A DNA stretch of 50,713 nt from Pseudomonas syringae pv. cilantro (lineage in GTDB: Bacteria; Pseudomonadota; Gammaproteobacteria; Pseudomonadales; Pseudomonadaceae), in NCBI RefSeq assembly GCF_001293775.1, contig NZ_LGLN01000081.1, positions 205,437-256,149 on the forward strand, written 5' to 3'. The notes under the pieces are model-generated. The model saw nothing but the letters and a program-made list of their open reading frames with translations, was not told the origin of the DNA and made no database searches. Shown here piece by piece: positions 17,826-26,988 of this stretch. Position 1 is the first letter of the stretch. Each line of letters starts with the position of its first letter. Position numbers and translations under genes: made by a program.

Positions 17826-19220
17826 TCAACGCCCGGCCAGCAGTTCCTGACCACGAACCACGGCGGCGCGGACTTGTTCGGGGGCGGTGCCGCCGATGTG
17901 GTTACGGGCGTTGACCGAGCCTTCAAGGGTCAGCACGGCGAACACGTCCTGCTCGATCTGGTTGCTGAACTGGCGCAGCTCTTCCAGGCTCATCTCCGCG
18001 AGGTCTTTGCCGGTCTCCACGCCATATTTCACGGCATGGCCGACGATTTCGTGGCAGTCACGGAAGGGCAGGCCGCGGCGCACCAGATAGTCAGCCAGAT
18101 CGGTCGCCGTGGAGAACCCGCGCAGCGCCGCTTCGCGCATGATCGCGTGCTTCGGCTTGATGGCAGGGATCATGTCGGCAAACGCGCGCAACGAATCACG
18201 CAGCGTGTCGGCAGCGTCGAACAGCGGCTCTTTGTCTTCCTGGTTGTCCTTGTTGTAGGCCAGCGGCTGGCCCTTCATCAACGTCAGCAGCCCCATCAAG
18301 GCGCCGAAGACACGGCCGCTCTTGCCGCGCACCAGCTCAGGCACGTCAGGGTTTTTCTTCTGCGGCATGATCGAGCTGCCCGTGCAGAAGCGGTCCGGCA
18401 GATCGATGAACTGGAACTGCGCACTGGTCCACAGCACCAGCTCTTCCGAGAAACGCGACAAGTGCATCATCGCGATGGACGCGGCCGAGCAGAATTCGAT
18501 GGCGAAATCGCGATCCGACACACCATCCAGCGAGTTGCCGCCCACGACGTCGAAACCCAGCAGTTTGCAGGTCAGTTCGCGATCGATCGGGTAGGTGGTG
18601 CCCGCCAGCGCAGCGCTGCCCAGCGGCATGCGGTTCAGGCGCTTGCGGCAGTCCACCAGGCGCTCGTAGTCACGACTGAGCATTTCGAACCAGGCCAGCA
18701 TATGGTGACCGAATGTTACCGGCTGAGCCGTCTGCAAGTGCGTGAAACCGGGCATGATGGTTTCCGCTTCGCGCTCGGCCTGCCCCAGCAAACCTTGCTG
18801 CAGACGGGTGATCTCACTCAGGATCAGGTCGATTTCGTCACGCAGCCACAGGCGAATATCGGTGGCCACCTGATCGTTGCGGCTGCGACCGGTGTGCAGC
18901 TTTTTGCCGGTGATGCCGATGCGATCGGTCAGGCGTGCTTCAATGTTCATGTGCACGTCTTCCAGATCGACGCGCCACTCGAAGCTACCGGCCTCGATCT
19001 CGGCCTGAATGGTGTGCAGGCCGTCAACGATGGTATCGCGCTCGGCGTCGGTCAGCACGCCCACCTTGGCCAGCATCGTGGCGTGGGCGATGGAGCCCAT
19101 GATGTCGTGGCGATACAGGCGTTGATCGAAGGTGACGGAGGCAGTGAAGCGCGCGACGAACGCGTCGACGGGTTCACTGAAGCGGCCGCCCCAGGACTGG
19201 TTGGTCTTGTCGGTGCTCAT
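17826..19220 (-). CDS. argH: Argininosuccinate lyase
   Basis: A 464-residue cytosolic enzyme of the fumarase/aspartase superfamily. It splits argininosuccinate into arginine and fumarate, the last step of arginine synthesis. The superfamily signature GSSIMPQKKNP is present. The start at 19220 gives MSTDKTNQSWGGRF, matching the family; an upstream in-frame ATG at 19268 would add 16 unrelated residues. It is divergent from algZ, a long-known Pseudomonas neighbourhood. Length is normal and no defects are visible. Confidence 0.96.
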   Translation of the reverse strand: MSTDKTNQSWGGRFSEPVDAFVARFTASVTFDQRLYRHDIMGSIAHATMLAKVGVLTDAERDTIVDGLHTIQAEIEAGSFEWRVDLEDVHMNIEARLTDRIGITGKKLHTGRSRNDQVATDIRLWLRDEIDLILSEITRLQQGLLGQAEREAETIMPGFTHLQTAQPVTFGHHMLAWFEMLSRDYERLVDCRKRLNRMPLGSAALAGTTYPIDRELTCKLLGFDVVGGNSLDGVSDRDFAIEFCSAASIAMMHLSRFSEELVLWTSAQFQFIDLPDRFCTGSSIMPQKKNPDVPELVRGKSGRVFGALMGLLTLMKGQPLAYNKDNQEDKEPLFDAADTLRDSLRAFADMIPAIKPKHAIMREAALRGFSTATDLADYLVRRGLPFRDCHEIVGHAVKYGVETGKDLAEMSLEELRQFSNQIEQDVFAVLTLEGSVNARNHIGGTAPEQVRAAVVRGQELLAGR

Positions 19221-19354
19221 GGATTCGCTCGTTGCTCTACAGAAAGTGGCGTGCCCGATACCTGGCACAAGGGCGGTAGCGATGATAACAGGGTTGATGC
19301 TTTTTTATTCCCGGATGGCTTGCTGCTGACGAGGCCAGGGCAGAGACTGCACGC

Positions 19355-20437
19355 ATGCAGACCAAACCGTTGAAACACCCTGCCAGGCCCGTCCCCGGCA
19401 AAGATTTTTTCCTCCCTGAACTGTGCCTGCCGCAGGCATTGCTGGTGCTCGTGGTACTGGCCGAGCTGCTGGTGCTGATTCTGGTGCTGGTGGAACCCAT
19501 GCGCAGCGGTTTCGACTGGGTACGCCTGGCGCTCATGTCGCTGTTCGTGCAATGGATCGTGCTGCTATCGGCGGCGCTGCTCTGCGGGCTGCGCCCATGG
19601 CTGGCACGCCTTACGCCAGGGCTGGCCGGTATGCTCAGCTGCCTGTTGGTGGTCGGCCTGACGCTGCTCTGCACCGCCGTTACCGACGTGTGTCAGCTTA
19701 CCGGGCGGATTTCCGTCGGCGGGATGGTCGAGCGTTATCTGCGTTACTCGACCATCGCCCTGATCATGTCCGCCCTGATGCTGCGCTATTTTTACTTGCA
19801 GAGTCAGTGGCGCAAACAGCAGCAGGGTGAGCTGCGGGCGCGCATCGAATCGTTGCAGGCGCGTATCCGCCCGCACTTTCTGTTCAACACCCTCAACAGC
19901 ATCGCGAGCCTGGTGGCCAGCGATCCGGTCAAGGCGGAGCAGGCGGTGCTGGATCTGTCAGACCTGTTTCGCGCCAGTCTGGCCAAGCCCGGAAGCCTGG
20001 TAACGTGGGGCGAGGAGCTGGCTTTGGCAAAACGATATTTATCGATTGAGCAATATCGTCTCGGCGAGCGTCTACAGTTGGACTGGAGAGTGAGCGCAAT
20101 TCCCGATGACTTGCCGATTCCCCAGCTAACCTTGCAGCCATTACTTGAAAACGCTTTGATTTATGGCATTGCTCCGCGTATCGAAGGGGGCGTAGTAACA
20201 GTCGAAGCAGACTATGAAGAGGGAGAGTTCATATTGAGCGTCAGCAATCCCTATGAAGAAGTTGCCACTCGGCAGACTTCCAACGGTACTCAGCAGGCCC
20301 TGACAAATATCGGTGCACGTATTGCGGCACTTTTTGGTCCGCACGCCAGTCTGAGCGTGGAGCGCCGTGACGGTCGTCACTACACCTGTCTACGCTATCC
20401 TTGTGCGAGACTCACGCAGGAAGCCAGAGCTATATGA
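19355..20437 (+). CDS. algZ: AlgZ (FimS) LytS-type sensor histidine kinase
   Basis: A 360-residue inner-membrane sensor. About four hydrophobic helices fill residues 25-150. The His_kinase motif RPHFLFNTLNS follows, with the phospho-accepting histidine at residue 174. LQPLLENALIYG is the ATP-binding N-box of the LytS/AlgZ type. In P. aeruginosa the homologous kinase works with AlgR to control twitching motility, alginate and rhamnolipids. Its stop overlaps the algR start (ATGA, 20434-20437), so the two are translationally coupled. Identification rests on motifs and gene order with argH and algR. Confidence 0.93.
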   Translation: MQTKPLKHPARPVPGKDFFLPELCLPQALLVLVVLAELLVLILVLVEPMRSGFDWVRLALMSLFVQWIVLLSAALLCGLRPWLARLTPGLAGMLSCLLVVGLTLLCTAVTDVCQLTGRISVGGMVERYLRYSTIALIMSALMLRYFYLQSQWRKQQQGELRARIESLQARIRPHFLFNTLNSIASLVASDPVKAEQAVLDLSDLFRASLAKPGSLVTWGEELALAKRYLSIEQYRLGERLQLDWRVSAIPDDLPIPQLTLQPLLENALIYGIAPRIEGGVVTVEADYEEGEFILSVSNPYEEVATRQTSNGTQQALTNIGARIAALFGPHASLSVERRDGRHYTCLRYPCARLTQEARAI

Positions 20438-21180
20438 ATGTCCTGATCGTTGATGACGAACCCCTGGCCCGCGAGCGACTCAGCCGCATGGTCAACGAAA
20501 TCGAGGGTTACCGAGTACTGGAATCCAGCGCCTCCAATGGTGAAGAAGCCTTGGCGCTGATTGAAACCCACAAACCGGATATCGTGTTGCTCGATATCCG
20601 CATGCCAGGCCTTGATGGCCTGCAGGTCGCGGCGAAACTGTGCGAGCGGGAAGCGCCGCCTGCCGTCGTGTTCTGCACCGCGCACGACGAATTTGCCTTG
20701 GAAGCTTTCCAGGTCAGCGCGGTCGGTTATCTGGTCAAGCCTGTGCGCTCCGAGCATCTTGTAGAGGCGTTGCGCAAAGCCGAGCGCCCAAACCGTGTTC
20801 AGCTGGCAGCGATGACCCGTCCTGCTGCCGAAAGCGGTTCAGGCCCACGCAGCCATATCAGCGCCCGGACCCGCAAGGGCATCGAGCTGATTCCGCTGGA
20901 TCATGTGATCTATTTCATCGCTGATCACAAATACGTCACCCTGCGCCATGAGGGTGGTGAGGTGCTGCTGGACGAGCCGTTGAAGGCGCTGGAGGATGAA
21001 TTCGGCGACCGGTTCGTGCGTATCCACCGCAATGCACTGGTGGCACGCGAGCGAATAGAGCGCTTGCAGCGCACGCCACTGGGGCATTTTCAGTTGTTCC
21101 TCAAGGGGCTCAACGGTGACGCACTGATTGTCAGCCGCCGCCATGTGGCGGGCGTTCGCAAGATGATGCAGCAACTCTAA
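20434..21180 (+). CDS. algR: AlgR LytTR-family response regulator
   Basis: A 248-residue DNA-binding regulator. A receiver domain covers residues 1-120 with the acidic pair D7/D8, phospho-acceptor D54 (in VLLDIRMPG) and a conserved lysine near residue 102. A LytTR domain covers about 145-245 (YFIADHKYVTLRH, RIHRNALVARERI). D54 is the same position as in P. aeruginosa AlgR. The start at 20434 overlaps the algZ stop by four bases, and it is preferred over the upstream TTG at 20401. It is followed by a 223 bp gap, then hemC. AlgR controls alginate, type IV pili and virulence genes in pseudomonads. Confidence 0.96.
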   Translation: MNVLIVDDEPLARERLSRMVNEIEGYRVLESSASNGEEALALIETHKPDIVLLDIRMPGLDGLQVAAKLCEREAPPAVVFCTAHDEFALEAFQVSAVGYLVKPVRSEHLVEALRKAERPNRVQLAAMTRPAAESGSGPRSHISARTRKGIELIPLDHVIYFIADHKYVTLRHEGGEVLLDEPLKALEDEFGDRFVRIHRNALVARERIERLQRTPLGHFQLFLKGLNGDALIVSRRHVAGVRKMMQQL

Positions 21181-21403
21181 GCGTCCCGCAGCCTTGCACG
21201 CCAAGGCCGAGTCACAGGGCTGACTGACGTTTCAGAACTGTGTGTTTTCCGGCTTTTCCATCATCAGCCTTCTTGTTGTCCCTTCAGCCACTGGCCGATT
21301 CGTCACTCGGGATCAGTAGGCTGATGCAAGTTTTCAGGCAACACTGAAGTCGTTCCGGCTGAGCTGTTATTATCCGTCGCATCTATTCAGTACGGATTGT
21401 TCA

Positions 21404-22345
21404 ATGTCCTCTCGCGAAATCCGCATTGCCACCCGCAAAAGCGCGTTGGCCCTCTGGCAGGCCGAATACGTAAAAGCGCGCCTGGAGCAGGCTCACCCGG
21501 GCCTGATCGTCACGCTGGTGCCCATGGTCAGCCGTGGCGACAAGCTGCTGGACTCGCCACTGTCGAAAATCGGCGGCAAAGGCCTGTTCGTCAAAGAGCT
21601 GGAAACGGCACTTCTGGAAAACAACGCCGACATCGCCGTGCACTCGATGAAAGACGTGCCGATGGACTTTCCGCCAGGGCTGGGCCTGTTTTGCATCTGC
21701 GAGCGTGAAGATCCGCGCGATGCCTTTGTATCCAACACCTTCGACAGCCTCGAAGCGCTGCCTGCCGGAAGTGTGGTCGGTACCTCCAGTCTGCGTCGTC
21801 AGGCGCAACTGCTGGCGCGACGCCCGGACCTGCAAATCCGCTTCCTGCGCGGCAACGTCAATACCCGGCTTGCCAAACTGGACGCCGGTGAGTACGACGC
21901 GATCATCCTCGCCGCTGCCGGTTTGATTCGCCTGGGCTTCGAAGACCGGATCACCTCCTCGATCAGCGTCGATGACAGCCTGCCCGCAGGCGGACAGGGC
22001 GCGGTCGGTATCGAATGCCGCAGTGTAGATGCCGAAATCCACGCCTTGCTGGCGCCGCTGCATCACGAAGACACCGCTGTGCGCGTGATTGCCGAGCGCT
22101 CGCTGAACAAGCACCTCAATGGCGGCTGCCAGGTGCCCATCGCCTGCTATGCCGTGCTGGAGGGCGACAACGTCTGGCTGCGGGGTCTGGTCGGCGATCC
22201 GTCCGGCAGCCTGCTGCTGCATGCCGAAGCGCGCGCACCGCAGACATCGGCCCAGGCGCTGGGCGTGGAAGTGGCCGAAGCGCTGCTGGCGCAGGGTGCA
22301 GCCGACATCCTCAAGGCCGTCTACGGCGAGGCCAACAACCCATGA
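21404..22345 (+). CDS. hemC: Hydroxymethylbilane synthase (porphobilinogen deaminase)
   Basis: A 313-residue cytosolic enzyme that polymerises four porphobilinogens into hydroxymethylbilane. The dipyrromethane-cofactor cysteine is C242 (HLNGGCQVPIAC), the same number as in E. coli. IATRKSALALWQ at the start and SLRRQAQLLARRPDL in the middle are family signatures. It heads a haem operon: its stop overlaps hemD (ATGA, 22342-22345). The 223 bp leader after algR should carry its promoter; TTATTAT at 21367-21373 is a plausible -10. Confidence 0.96.
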   Translation: MSSREIRIATRKSALALWQAEYVKARLEQAHPGLIVTLVPMVSRGDKLLDSPLSKIGGKGLFVKELETALLENNADIAVHSMKDVPMDFPPGLGLFCICEREDPRDAFVSNTFDSLEALPAGSVVGTSSLRRQAQLLARRPDLQIRFLRGNVNTRLAKLDAGEYDAIILAAAGLIRLGFEDRITSSISVDDSLPAGGQGAVGIECRSVDAEIHALLAPLHHEDTAVRVIAERSLNKHLNGGCQVPIACYAVLEGDNVWLRGLVGDPSGSLLLHAEARAPQTSAQALGVEVAEALLAQGAADILKAVYGEANNP

Positions 22346-23118
22346 ATGGCTGGCGTCTGCTGCTGACCCGTCCTGCCGAAGAGTCGGCGGCGCTGGCCAC
22401 AGTGCTGGCCGATGCCGGAATCTTCAGCAACAGTTTGCCCCTGCTTGAAACCGAGCCTCTGCCCTTGACGCCTGCGCAGCGTTCGATCATTTTCGAGTTG
22501 CTCGATTATTCTGCGGTGATCGTGGTCAGCAAACCCGCCGCGCGTCTGGCCATCGAGCTGATCGACGAAGTGTGGCCGCAACCGCCCCTGCAGCCCTGGT
22601 TCAGTGTGGGTTCAGCTACCGGGCAGATACTGCTTGATTACGGCCTGCAAGCGAGCTGGCCGGAGCAGGGCGATGACAGCGAGGCCTTGCTCGAACTGCC
22701 GCGTTTGAAGCAGGCCATTGCCACACCGGGAAGCCGCGTGTTGATCATGCGCGGTGACGAAGGACGCGAGCTGCTGGCCGATCAGTTGCGCGAGCAAGGC
22801 GTCGACGTCGACTACCTGCCGTTGTACCGGCGCTACCTGCCACAGTACGCTCCCGACACCCTGTTGCAGCGTGTGACGTTGGAACGCTTGAACGGGCTGG
22901 TGGTCAGCAGTGGACAGGGTTTTGAACATTTGCTGCAAATGGCGGGTGATTCATGGCCGGATCTGGCCGGTTTGCCGTTATTTGTACCGAGCCCCCGAGT
23001 TGCCGACATTGCGCGTGCAGCCGGTGCCCGAACCGTTATTGATTGCCGTGGCGCCAGCGCCGTGGCATTGCTGGCAGCGTTGCGGAATCAGCCTCAGCCT
23101 GCCGTGAAGGCGTATTGA
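22342..23118 (+). CDS. hemD: Uroporphyrinogen-III synthase
   Basis: A 258-residue enzyme that closes hydroxymethylbilane into uroporphyrinogen III with inversion of ring D. The family is poorly conserved; LLTRPAEESAALATVL at the start and VVSSGQGFEHLLQ near residue 185-197 are typical. The ATG at 22342 overlaps the hemC stop. Longer reading of the frame upstream is a by-product of the hemC sequence. Position between hemC and hemX supports the call. Confidence 0.93.
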   Translation: MNGWRLLLTRPAEESAALATVLADAGIFSNSLPLLETEPLPLTPAQRSIIFELLDYSAVIVVSKPAARLAIELIDEVWPQPPLQPWFSVGSATGQILLDYGLQASWPEQGDDSEALLELPRLKQAIATPGSRVLIMRGDEGRELLADQLREQGVDVDYLPLYRRYLPQYAPDTLLQRVTLERLNGLVVSSGQGFEHLLQMAGDSWPDLAGLPLFVPSPRVADIARAAGARTVIDCRGASAVALLAALRNQPQPAVKAY

Positions 23119-23168
23119 TCGACACTTGTCGTTTACGCTATTACGCCAAAATGCAAAGGATGGGATAC

Positions 23169-24290
23169 GTGAGCGAAACAGCCTTGCCTAAAGACGAAGA
23201 ATCGGTGTTGAAAACGTCGACCCCCACGCCCGACCCTGTGCGCGTCGAGCGTACCGGCGCCCGCAGCAGCAGCCTGGTGACCCTCGCCTTGCTGCTCGGC
23301 ATTGCCGGCGTCGCTGTCGCGGGCTGGGGAGTCTGGCAGCTGCGCATGTTGCAGGCCGGCCACCAGCAACAGCGCGGGCAGGTTCAGGACATCGCCGAAC
23401 AGACGCTGGTACTGGCGCAGAACGACCAGCAACTGAGCGCACGTCTTGCGCAGCTTCCGCCTGCCGATCAACTGGAAGACAGCCGTCGTCTGGTGGCGCA
23501 GTTGCAGGGCGACCAGCAACGCCTGAGCCAGCGGCTTGAAACCGTGCTGGGCGCCAGCCGCAAGGACTGGCGTCTGGCCGAGGCCGAACACTTGCTGCGA
23601 CTTGCCAGCCTGCGCCTCTCAGCGTTGCAGGACGTCAACAGTGCGCAAGCGCTGGTCCAGGGTGCCGATGAGATTCTGCGCGAACAGGACGATCCAGGTT
23701 CGTATGCCGCACGTGAGCAACTGGCCAAGAGCCTCGCCGCGCTGCGCAGCGTCGAGCAGCCGGATCGCACCGGACTGTTCCTGCAACTGGCTGCACTGCG
23801 CGAGCAGGCCGTTCAGCTCAACACGCTGGCCCCCGAGTACGAAGACAACGGTCAGTTGTTGCCGGGCCTGACCGAAGACAAGACTGAAAACAGCCAATGG
23901 TCGCGCTGGTGGGATCAGATTTCCCATTACTTCCGCATCGACTTCAATGCCGACAAGGACATCCGTCCGGTTCTGGCAGGACAAAGCCTGTCGCAGGTGC
24001 GTCTGGCGCTGAGCCTTGCCCTGGAGCAGGCGCAATGGGCCGCACTCAACGGTGAGCCGCAGGTGTATGCCAAGGCCGTTGCCGAGGCGCAAAGCGTGCT
24101 CAAGGCCAATTTCAGTCAGGAAGACCCGCAAAGCAAAGCGCTGAGCCAGGGCCTGGAGGCTGTGGCCAACAAACCGGTATCGGTCAAGACGCCTGATCTG
24201 GCGCCGACCCTGAGCGCCGTGCAGGCTTATCTTGAGCGCCGCCATACCGCCGGCCAGCCAGCCGAGGCGCAGCAGGGAACCAGCCGATGA
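23169..24290 (+). CDS. hemX: HemX-like membrane protein (not a methyltransferase)
   Basis: A 373-residue protein with one N-terminal membrane helix (about residues 35-56) and a long helical, coiled-coil-prone periplasmic part rich in Gln, Leu and Ala. It is often labelled uroporphyrinogen-III methyltransferase, but no SAM-binding motif is present. The start is GTG at 23169, with AAGGA 8 bases upstream; an ATG at 23151 has no good ribosome site. It is third in hemCDXY, 50 bp after hemD, and its stop overlaps hemY (ATGA, 24287-24290). Its role is not established; scaffolding of haem enzymes has been suggested for the pair. Confidence 0.88.
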   Translation: MSETALPKDEESVLKTSTPTPDPVRVERTGARSSSLVTLALLLGIAGVAVAGWGVWQLRMLQAGHQQQRGQVQDIAEQTLVLAQNDQQLSARLAQLPPADQLEDSRRLVAQLQGDQQRLSQRLETVLGASRKDWRLAEAEHLLRLASLRLSALQDVNSAQALVQGADEILREQDDPGSYAAREQLAKSLAALRSVEQPDRTGLFLQLAALREQAVQLNTLAPEYEDNGQLLPGLTEDKTENSQWSRWWDQISHYFRIDFNADKDIRPVLAGQSLSQVRLALSLALEQAQWAALNGEPQVYAKAVAEAQSVLKANFSQEDPQSKALSQGLEAVANKPVSVKTPDLAPTLSAVQAYLERRHTAGQPAEAQQGTSR

Positions 24291-25531
24291 AGCGCTTTTA
24301 TGTGCTGTTGTTCATCGCCATCGTCGCTGCGGCGCTGATCGGCGTCGCCATAGCGGACCACGCCGGCTATGTGCTGATCGCCTACAAGAACTTCCGCTAC
24401 GAATCGAGCCTGTGGGCGACCCTGGCGCTGCTGCTTGCAGTCATGCTGGTAATCTTCCTCGTCAGGCTGGTGATCACCTTGCTGTCCACCTCGGGCGGCG
24501 TGGTCAACCCATGGTCGCGTCGCAACCGTCATCGTCGCGTGCAAATGGCTATCGAGCAGGGCCAGATGGACCTTGCCGAAGGTCGCTGGGCCAGCGCGCA
24601 ACGTCATTTGCAACGCGCGGCCGAAGCCGATGCGCATCCGCTGTTGTATTACATCGGTGCTGCACGCGCAGCTAATGAGCAAGGGCGCTACGAAGATTGC
24701 GACGGCCTGCTGGAACGCGCTCTGGAGCGTCAGCCACAGGCCGAGCTGGCAATTGCCCTGAATCACGCTCAATTGCAGCAGGACCGCGGCGACACCGACG
24801 GTGCGCTGATCACATTGCAGGCTATGCAACAGCGCCATCCGCATAACCCTCAGGTGCTGCGCCAGTTACAGCGCCTTTATCAACAGCGTGGCGACTGGTC
24901 CGAGCTGATTCGTCTGCTGCCCGAGCTGCGCAAGGACAAAGTCCTGCCTCCCAAAGAGCTTGCCGAACTGGAGCGCCGCGCCTGGGGTGAAAACCTGACG
25001 CTGGCCGGTTACCGCGATGACAGCGAGGGGACCCTGACCGGCCTGCCTTCGCTGGAACAGGCATGGCAAAGCCTGAGTTCTGCGCAGCGCCAGGAACCGC
25101 AGCTGGTGCTTGCCTATGCCGATCAGTTACGTCGCCTGGGCGCCGAGACTCAGGCAGAAGAGGTTCTTCGCACAGCGCTCAAACGCGAATACCACAGTCA
25201 CCTTGCACGCCTGTATGGGCTGGTGCGCGGCAACGACCCACTGAAGCAGCTACAGGCTGCGGAAGGCTGGCTCAAGCATCACCCGAGCGATCCAAGCCTG
25301 CTGCTGAGTCTGGGCCGCATCTGTCTGCAAGGCAGGTTGTGGGGCAAGGCGCGCGACTATCTCGAGAGCAGTCTGCGCCTGCAACGCAATCCCGAAACCT
25401 GCGCAGAGCTGGCGCGGCTGTTGGCGCAGATGGGCGAGACGGATCGCAGCAATCAGTTGTTCCAGGAGGGCCTGGGTTTGCTGGATGAACGCTTCCTGTC
25501 ACGACCGCTGCCTGCACTGACCCAAGGCTGA
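24287..25531 (+). CDS. hemY: HemY-like TPR membrane protein
   Basis: A 414-residue protein. Two N-terminal membrane helices (about residues 3-25 and 42-63) are followed by a cytoplasmic or periplasmic array of TPR-like helices (residues about 85-400). This is the proteobacterial HemY, unrelated to the Bacillus protoporphyrinogen oxidase of the same name. It is last in hemCDXY and is followed by a terminator at 25540. A role in tetrapyrrole metabolism is inferred mainly from its operon. Confidence 0.9.
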   Translation: MKRFYVLLFIAIVAAALIGVAIADHAGYVLIAYKNFRYESSLWATLALLLAVMLVIFLVRLVITLLSTSGGVVNPWSRRNRHRRVQMAIEQGQMDLAEGRWASAQRHLQRAAEADAHPLLYYIGAARAANEQGRYEDCDGLLERALERQPQAELAIALNHAQLQQDRGDTDGALITLQAMQQRHPHNPQVLRQLQRLYQQRGDWSELIRLLPELRKDKVLPPKELAELERRAWGENLTLAGYRDDSEGTLTGLPSLEQAWQSLSSAQRQEPQLVLAYADQLRRLGAETQAEEVLRTALKREYHSHLARLYGLVRGNDPLKQLQAAEGWLKHHPSDPSLLLSLGRICLQGRLWGKARDYLESSLRLQRNPETCAELARLLAQMGETDRSNQLFQEGLGLLDERFLSRPLPALTQG

Positions 25532-25539
25532 ATCCATCG

Positions 25540-25564
25540 AGAGCCCTGCCTAAGGGCTCTTTTT
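25540..25564 (+). terminator. Rho-independent terminator of the hemCDXY operon
   Basis: AGAGCCCT (25540-25547) pairs perfectly with AGGGCTCT (25553-25560) across a five-base loop and runs into TTTTT (25560-25564). It lies 8 bp after the hemY stop. Confidence 0.9.
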
Positions 25565-25742
25565 CCCTGAAAACCAACAAACATAGGCATGTGGGAATTC
25601 TCCTACACTGATGTGTAAAAGAACCGCATGGCAGCGTGTTCGTTTTCTTCGTTAAACAGCGAAGCATCCGCACACCACCACCTTGAAAGCCTCTCGTCCT
25701 TTCCTCTACCGTAATCGCCTCGTCCTTTGTTACGGATTTGCC

Positions 25743-26270
25743 ATGTATCTGGCTCGCACACGCTTCCTGTATTTCCTGGTATCGCTGGCCTGCGCATTGA
25801 TCATCGGCACCGCTTTTTACCTTCAGCACACCTTTGACCTCGAACCCTGCATCCTGTGTATCTTGCAACGGATGGTGTTTGTCACTTGTGGTGTTCTGGC
25901 GCTGGCTGCCGCCTGCCACGCGCCGGGCAATACCGGTTTGCGTCGTTACAGCCTCGGGCTGCTACTGGTCGCGCTGGCAGGCGTGGGTACGGCAGGTGCT
26001 CAAGTGTGGCTACAGACTGCCTCGGTCGATCAATTGATACCGTTCATTGCAAGGCTGGAACATTTACTGAGCCTTCTGTCGCTCGACACGTGCGTCGACC
26101 GGCTGCGCAGCGACGCCATGCTGTGTGCCGAAATCAACTGGTCTTTGTTTGGCATAACCCTGCCAGAGTGGAGCCTGCTGGCTTTTACCGGGTTCACCGC
26201 CGTATCGCTGTATCCACTTTTCAGCGAATTGCTTGGTTGGCTGGCCGCCAAAAGTCGGGGAGAGTATTAA
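25743..26270 (+). CDS. dsbB: Disulfide bond formation protein B (DsbB/DsbH)
   Basis: A 175-residue inner-membrane protein with four helices. It reoxidises DsbA and passes electrons to quinone. The first periplasmic loop carries C36-I-L-C39 and the second carries C117 and C128, the four essential cysteines. The ATG at 25743 is chosen because it gives the normal DsbB N-terminus; a TTG at 25683 would add 20 residues of leader. P. aeruginosa has a homolog (DsbH) at the same place beside algQ. Confidence 0.92.
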   Translation: MYLARTRFLYFLVSLACALIIGTAFYLQHTFDLEPCILCILQRMVFVTCGVLALAAACHAPGNTGLRRYSLGLLLVALAGVGTAGAQVWLQTASVDQLIPFIARLEHLLSLLSLDTCVDRLRSDAMLCAEINWSLFGITLPEWSLLAFTGFTAVSLYPLFSELLGWLAAKSRGEY

Positions 26271-26443
26271 ACGCTTGTATGAACTTTATCTCCTGCGTAC
26301 CTTGATGGCCTTACCGAGCGGGCATAATCTGGGCCGCACGCGTCACTGGAAACAGGCTGTCCTGACGCACCATCAAGCCTGCTCCTTGTTTGTCATCAAG
26401 GCTGGCACAGGACCGCACGCCCCCGAAGGGAAGAGAGAAAACC

Positions 26444-26917
26444 ATGCTGGAAAGTTGTCAGAATGCTCAGGAACGCTGGGGCGGAGTCAATAAGCTGATT
26501 GATCGCTGGCTGGAAAGCCGTCTTGAACTGATCGAAGCCTACGATGCGCTGGGCGACACACCCGAAGCCCTTGCCGCCGACCTGGACGGTTTGCAGAATC
26601 TGTGCGGGATTCTGGTGGATTACGTTTCCGCCGGGCACTTCGAAGTCTACGAACAGCTTGGCGATGAAGCCAGAGCCTTCAATGACCAGCGCGGGCTCGA
26701 ACTGGCGGACACCATCTATCCGCGTCTGGATGTCATCACCAAGTTTGCGCTGGCCTTCAATGATCGTTGCGACAAAGGCGATTGCTCGGACGCTGCGGTC
26801 GTTGCCAAGGAGTTCAACCAGCTGGGTCGTTTGCTGCATGAACGCTTCGAACTGGAAGACTGCCTGATCGAAGTGCTGCACACCTCGCACAAGGAAGAAC
26901 TCGCCGCACGGGCGTGA
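26444..26917 (+). CDS. algQ: AlgQ / Rsd family anti-sigma-70 regulator
   Basis: A 157-residue all-helical cytosolic protein (MLESCQNAQERWGGVNKLID start). Rsd proteins bind region 4 of sigma-70 and shift RNA polymerase toward alternative sigma factors. AlgQ in pseudomonads positively affects alginate and siderophore genes. Its position between dsbB and the FKBP gene/algP matches P. aeruginosa. The start at 26444 is chosen by homology and by AGAGAG about 7 bases upstream. A terminator follows directly. Confidence 0.95.
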   Translation: MLESCQNAQERWGGVNKLIDRWLESRLELIEAYDALGDTPEALAADLDGLQNLCGILVDYVSAGHFEVYEQLGDEARAFNDQRGLELADTIYPRLDVITKFALAFNDRCDKGDCSDAAVVAKEFNQLGRLLHERFELEDCLIEVLHTSHKEELAARA

Positions 26918-26937
26918 TGCTGGAACGCATGATTGCC

Positions 26938-26961
26938 AAGGGTGCTTTTTTGCACCCTTTT
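26938..26961 (+). terminator. Rho-independent terminator of algQ
   Basis: AAGGGTGC (26938-26945) pairs with GCACCCTT (26952-26959) around a six-T loop, and the T run continues to 26961. It lies between convergent algQ and the FKBP gene. The minus strand has only two Ts after the stem, so it works mainly for algQ. Confidence 0.85.
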
Positions 26962-26988
26962 GCTTATCTGCGGCGGGCTTGTCGTCGC

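Noticed and set aside
17550..19373. A long plus-strand open frame of about 600 codons across argH
   Set aside because: It is antisense to argH, is rich in His, Gln and Arg, and has no recognisable motifs; such shadow frames are common in high-GC DNA.
21290..21310. Possible AlgR-binding site (CCGATTCGTC) upstream of hemC
   Set aside because: It differs from the CCGTTCGTC core by an extra base and no second site is seen; too weak to list as a site.
23043..23168. Longer HemX starting at 23043
   Set aside because: The extra region overlaps hemD, lacks a ribosome site, and the GTG at 23169 with AAGGA at 8 bases fits the family's N-terminus.
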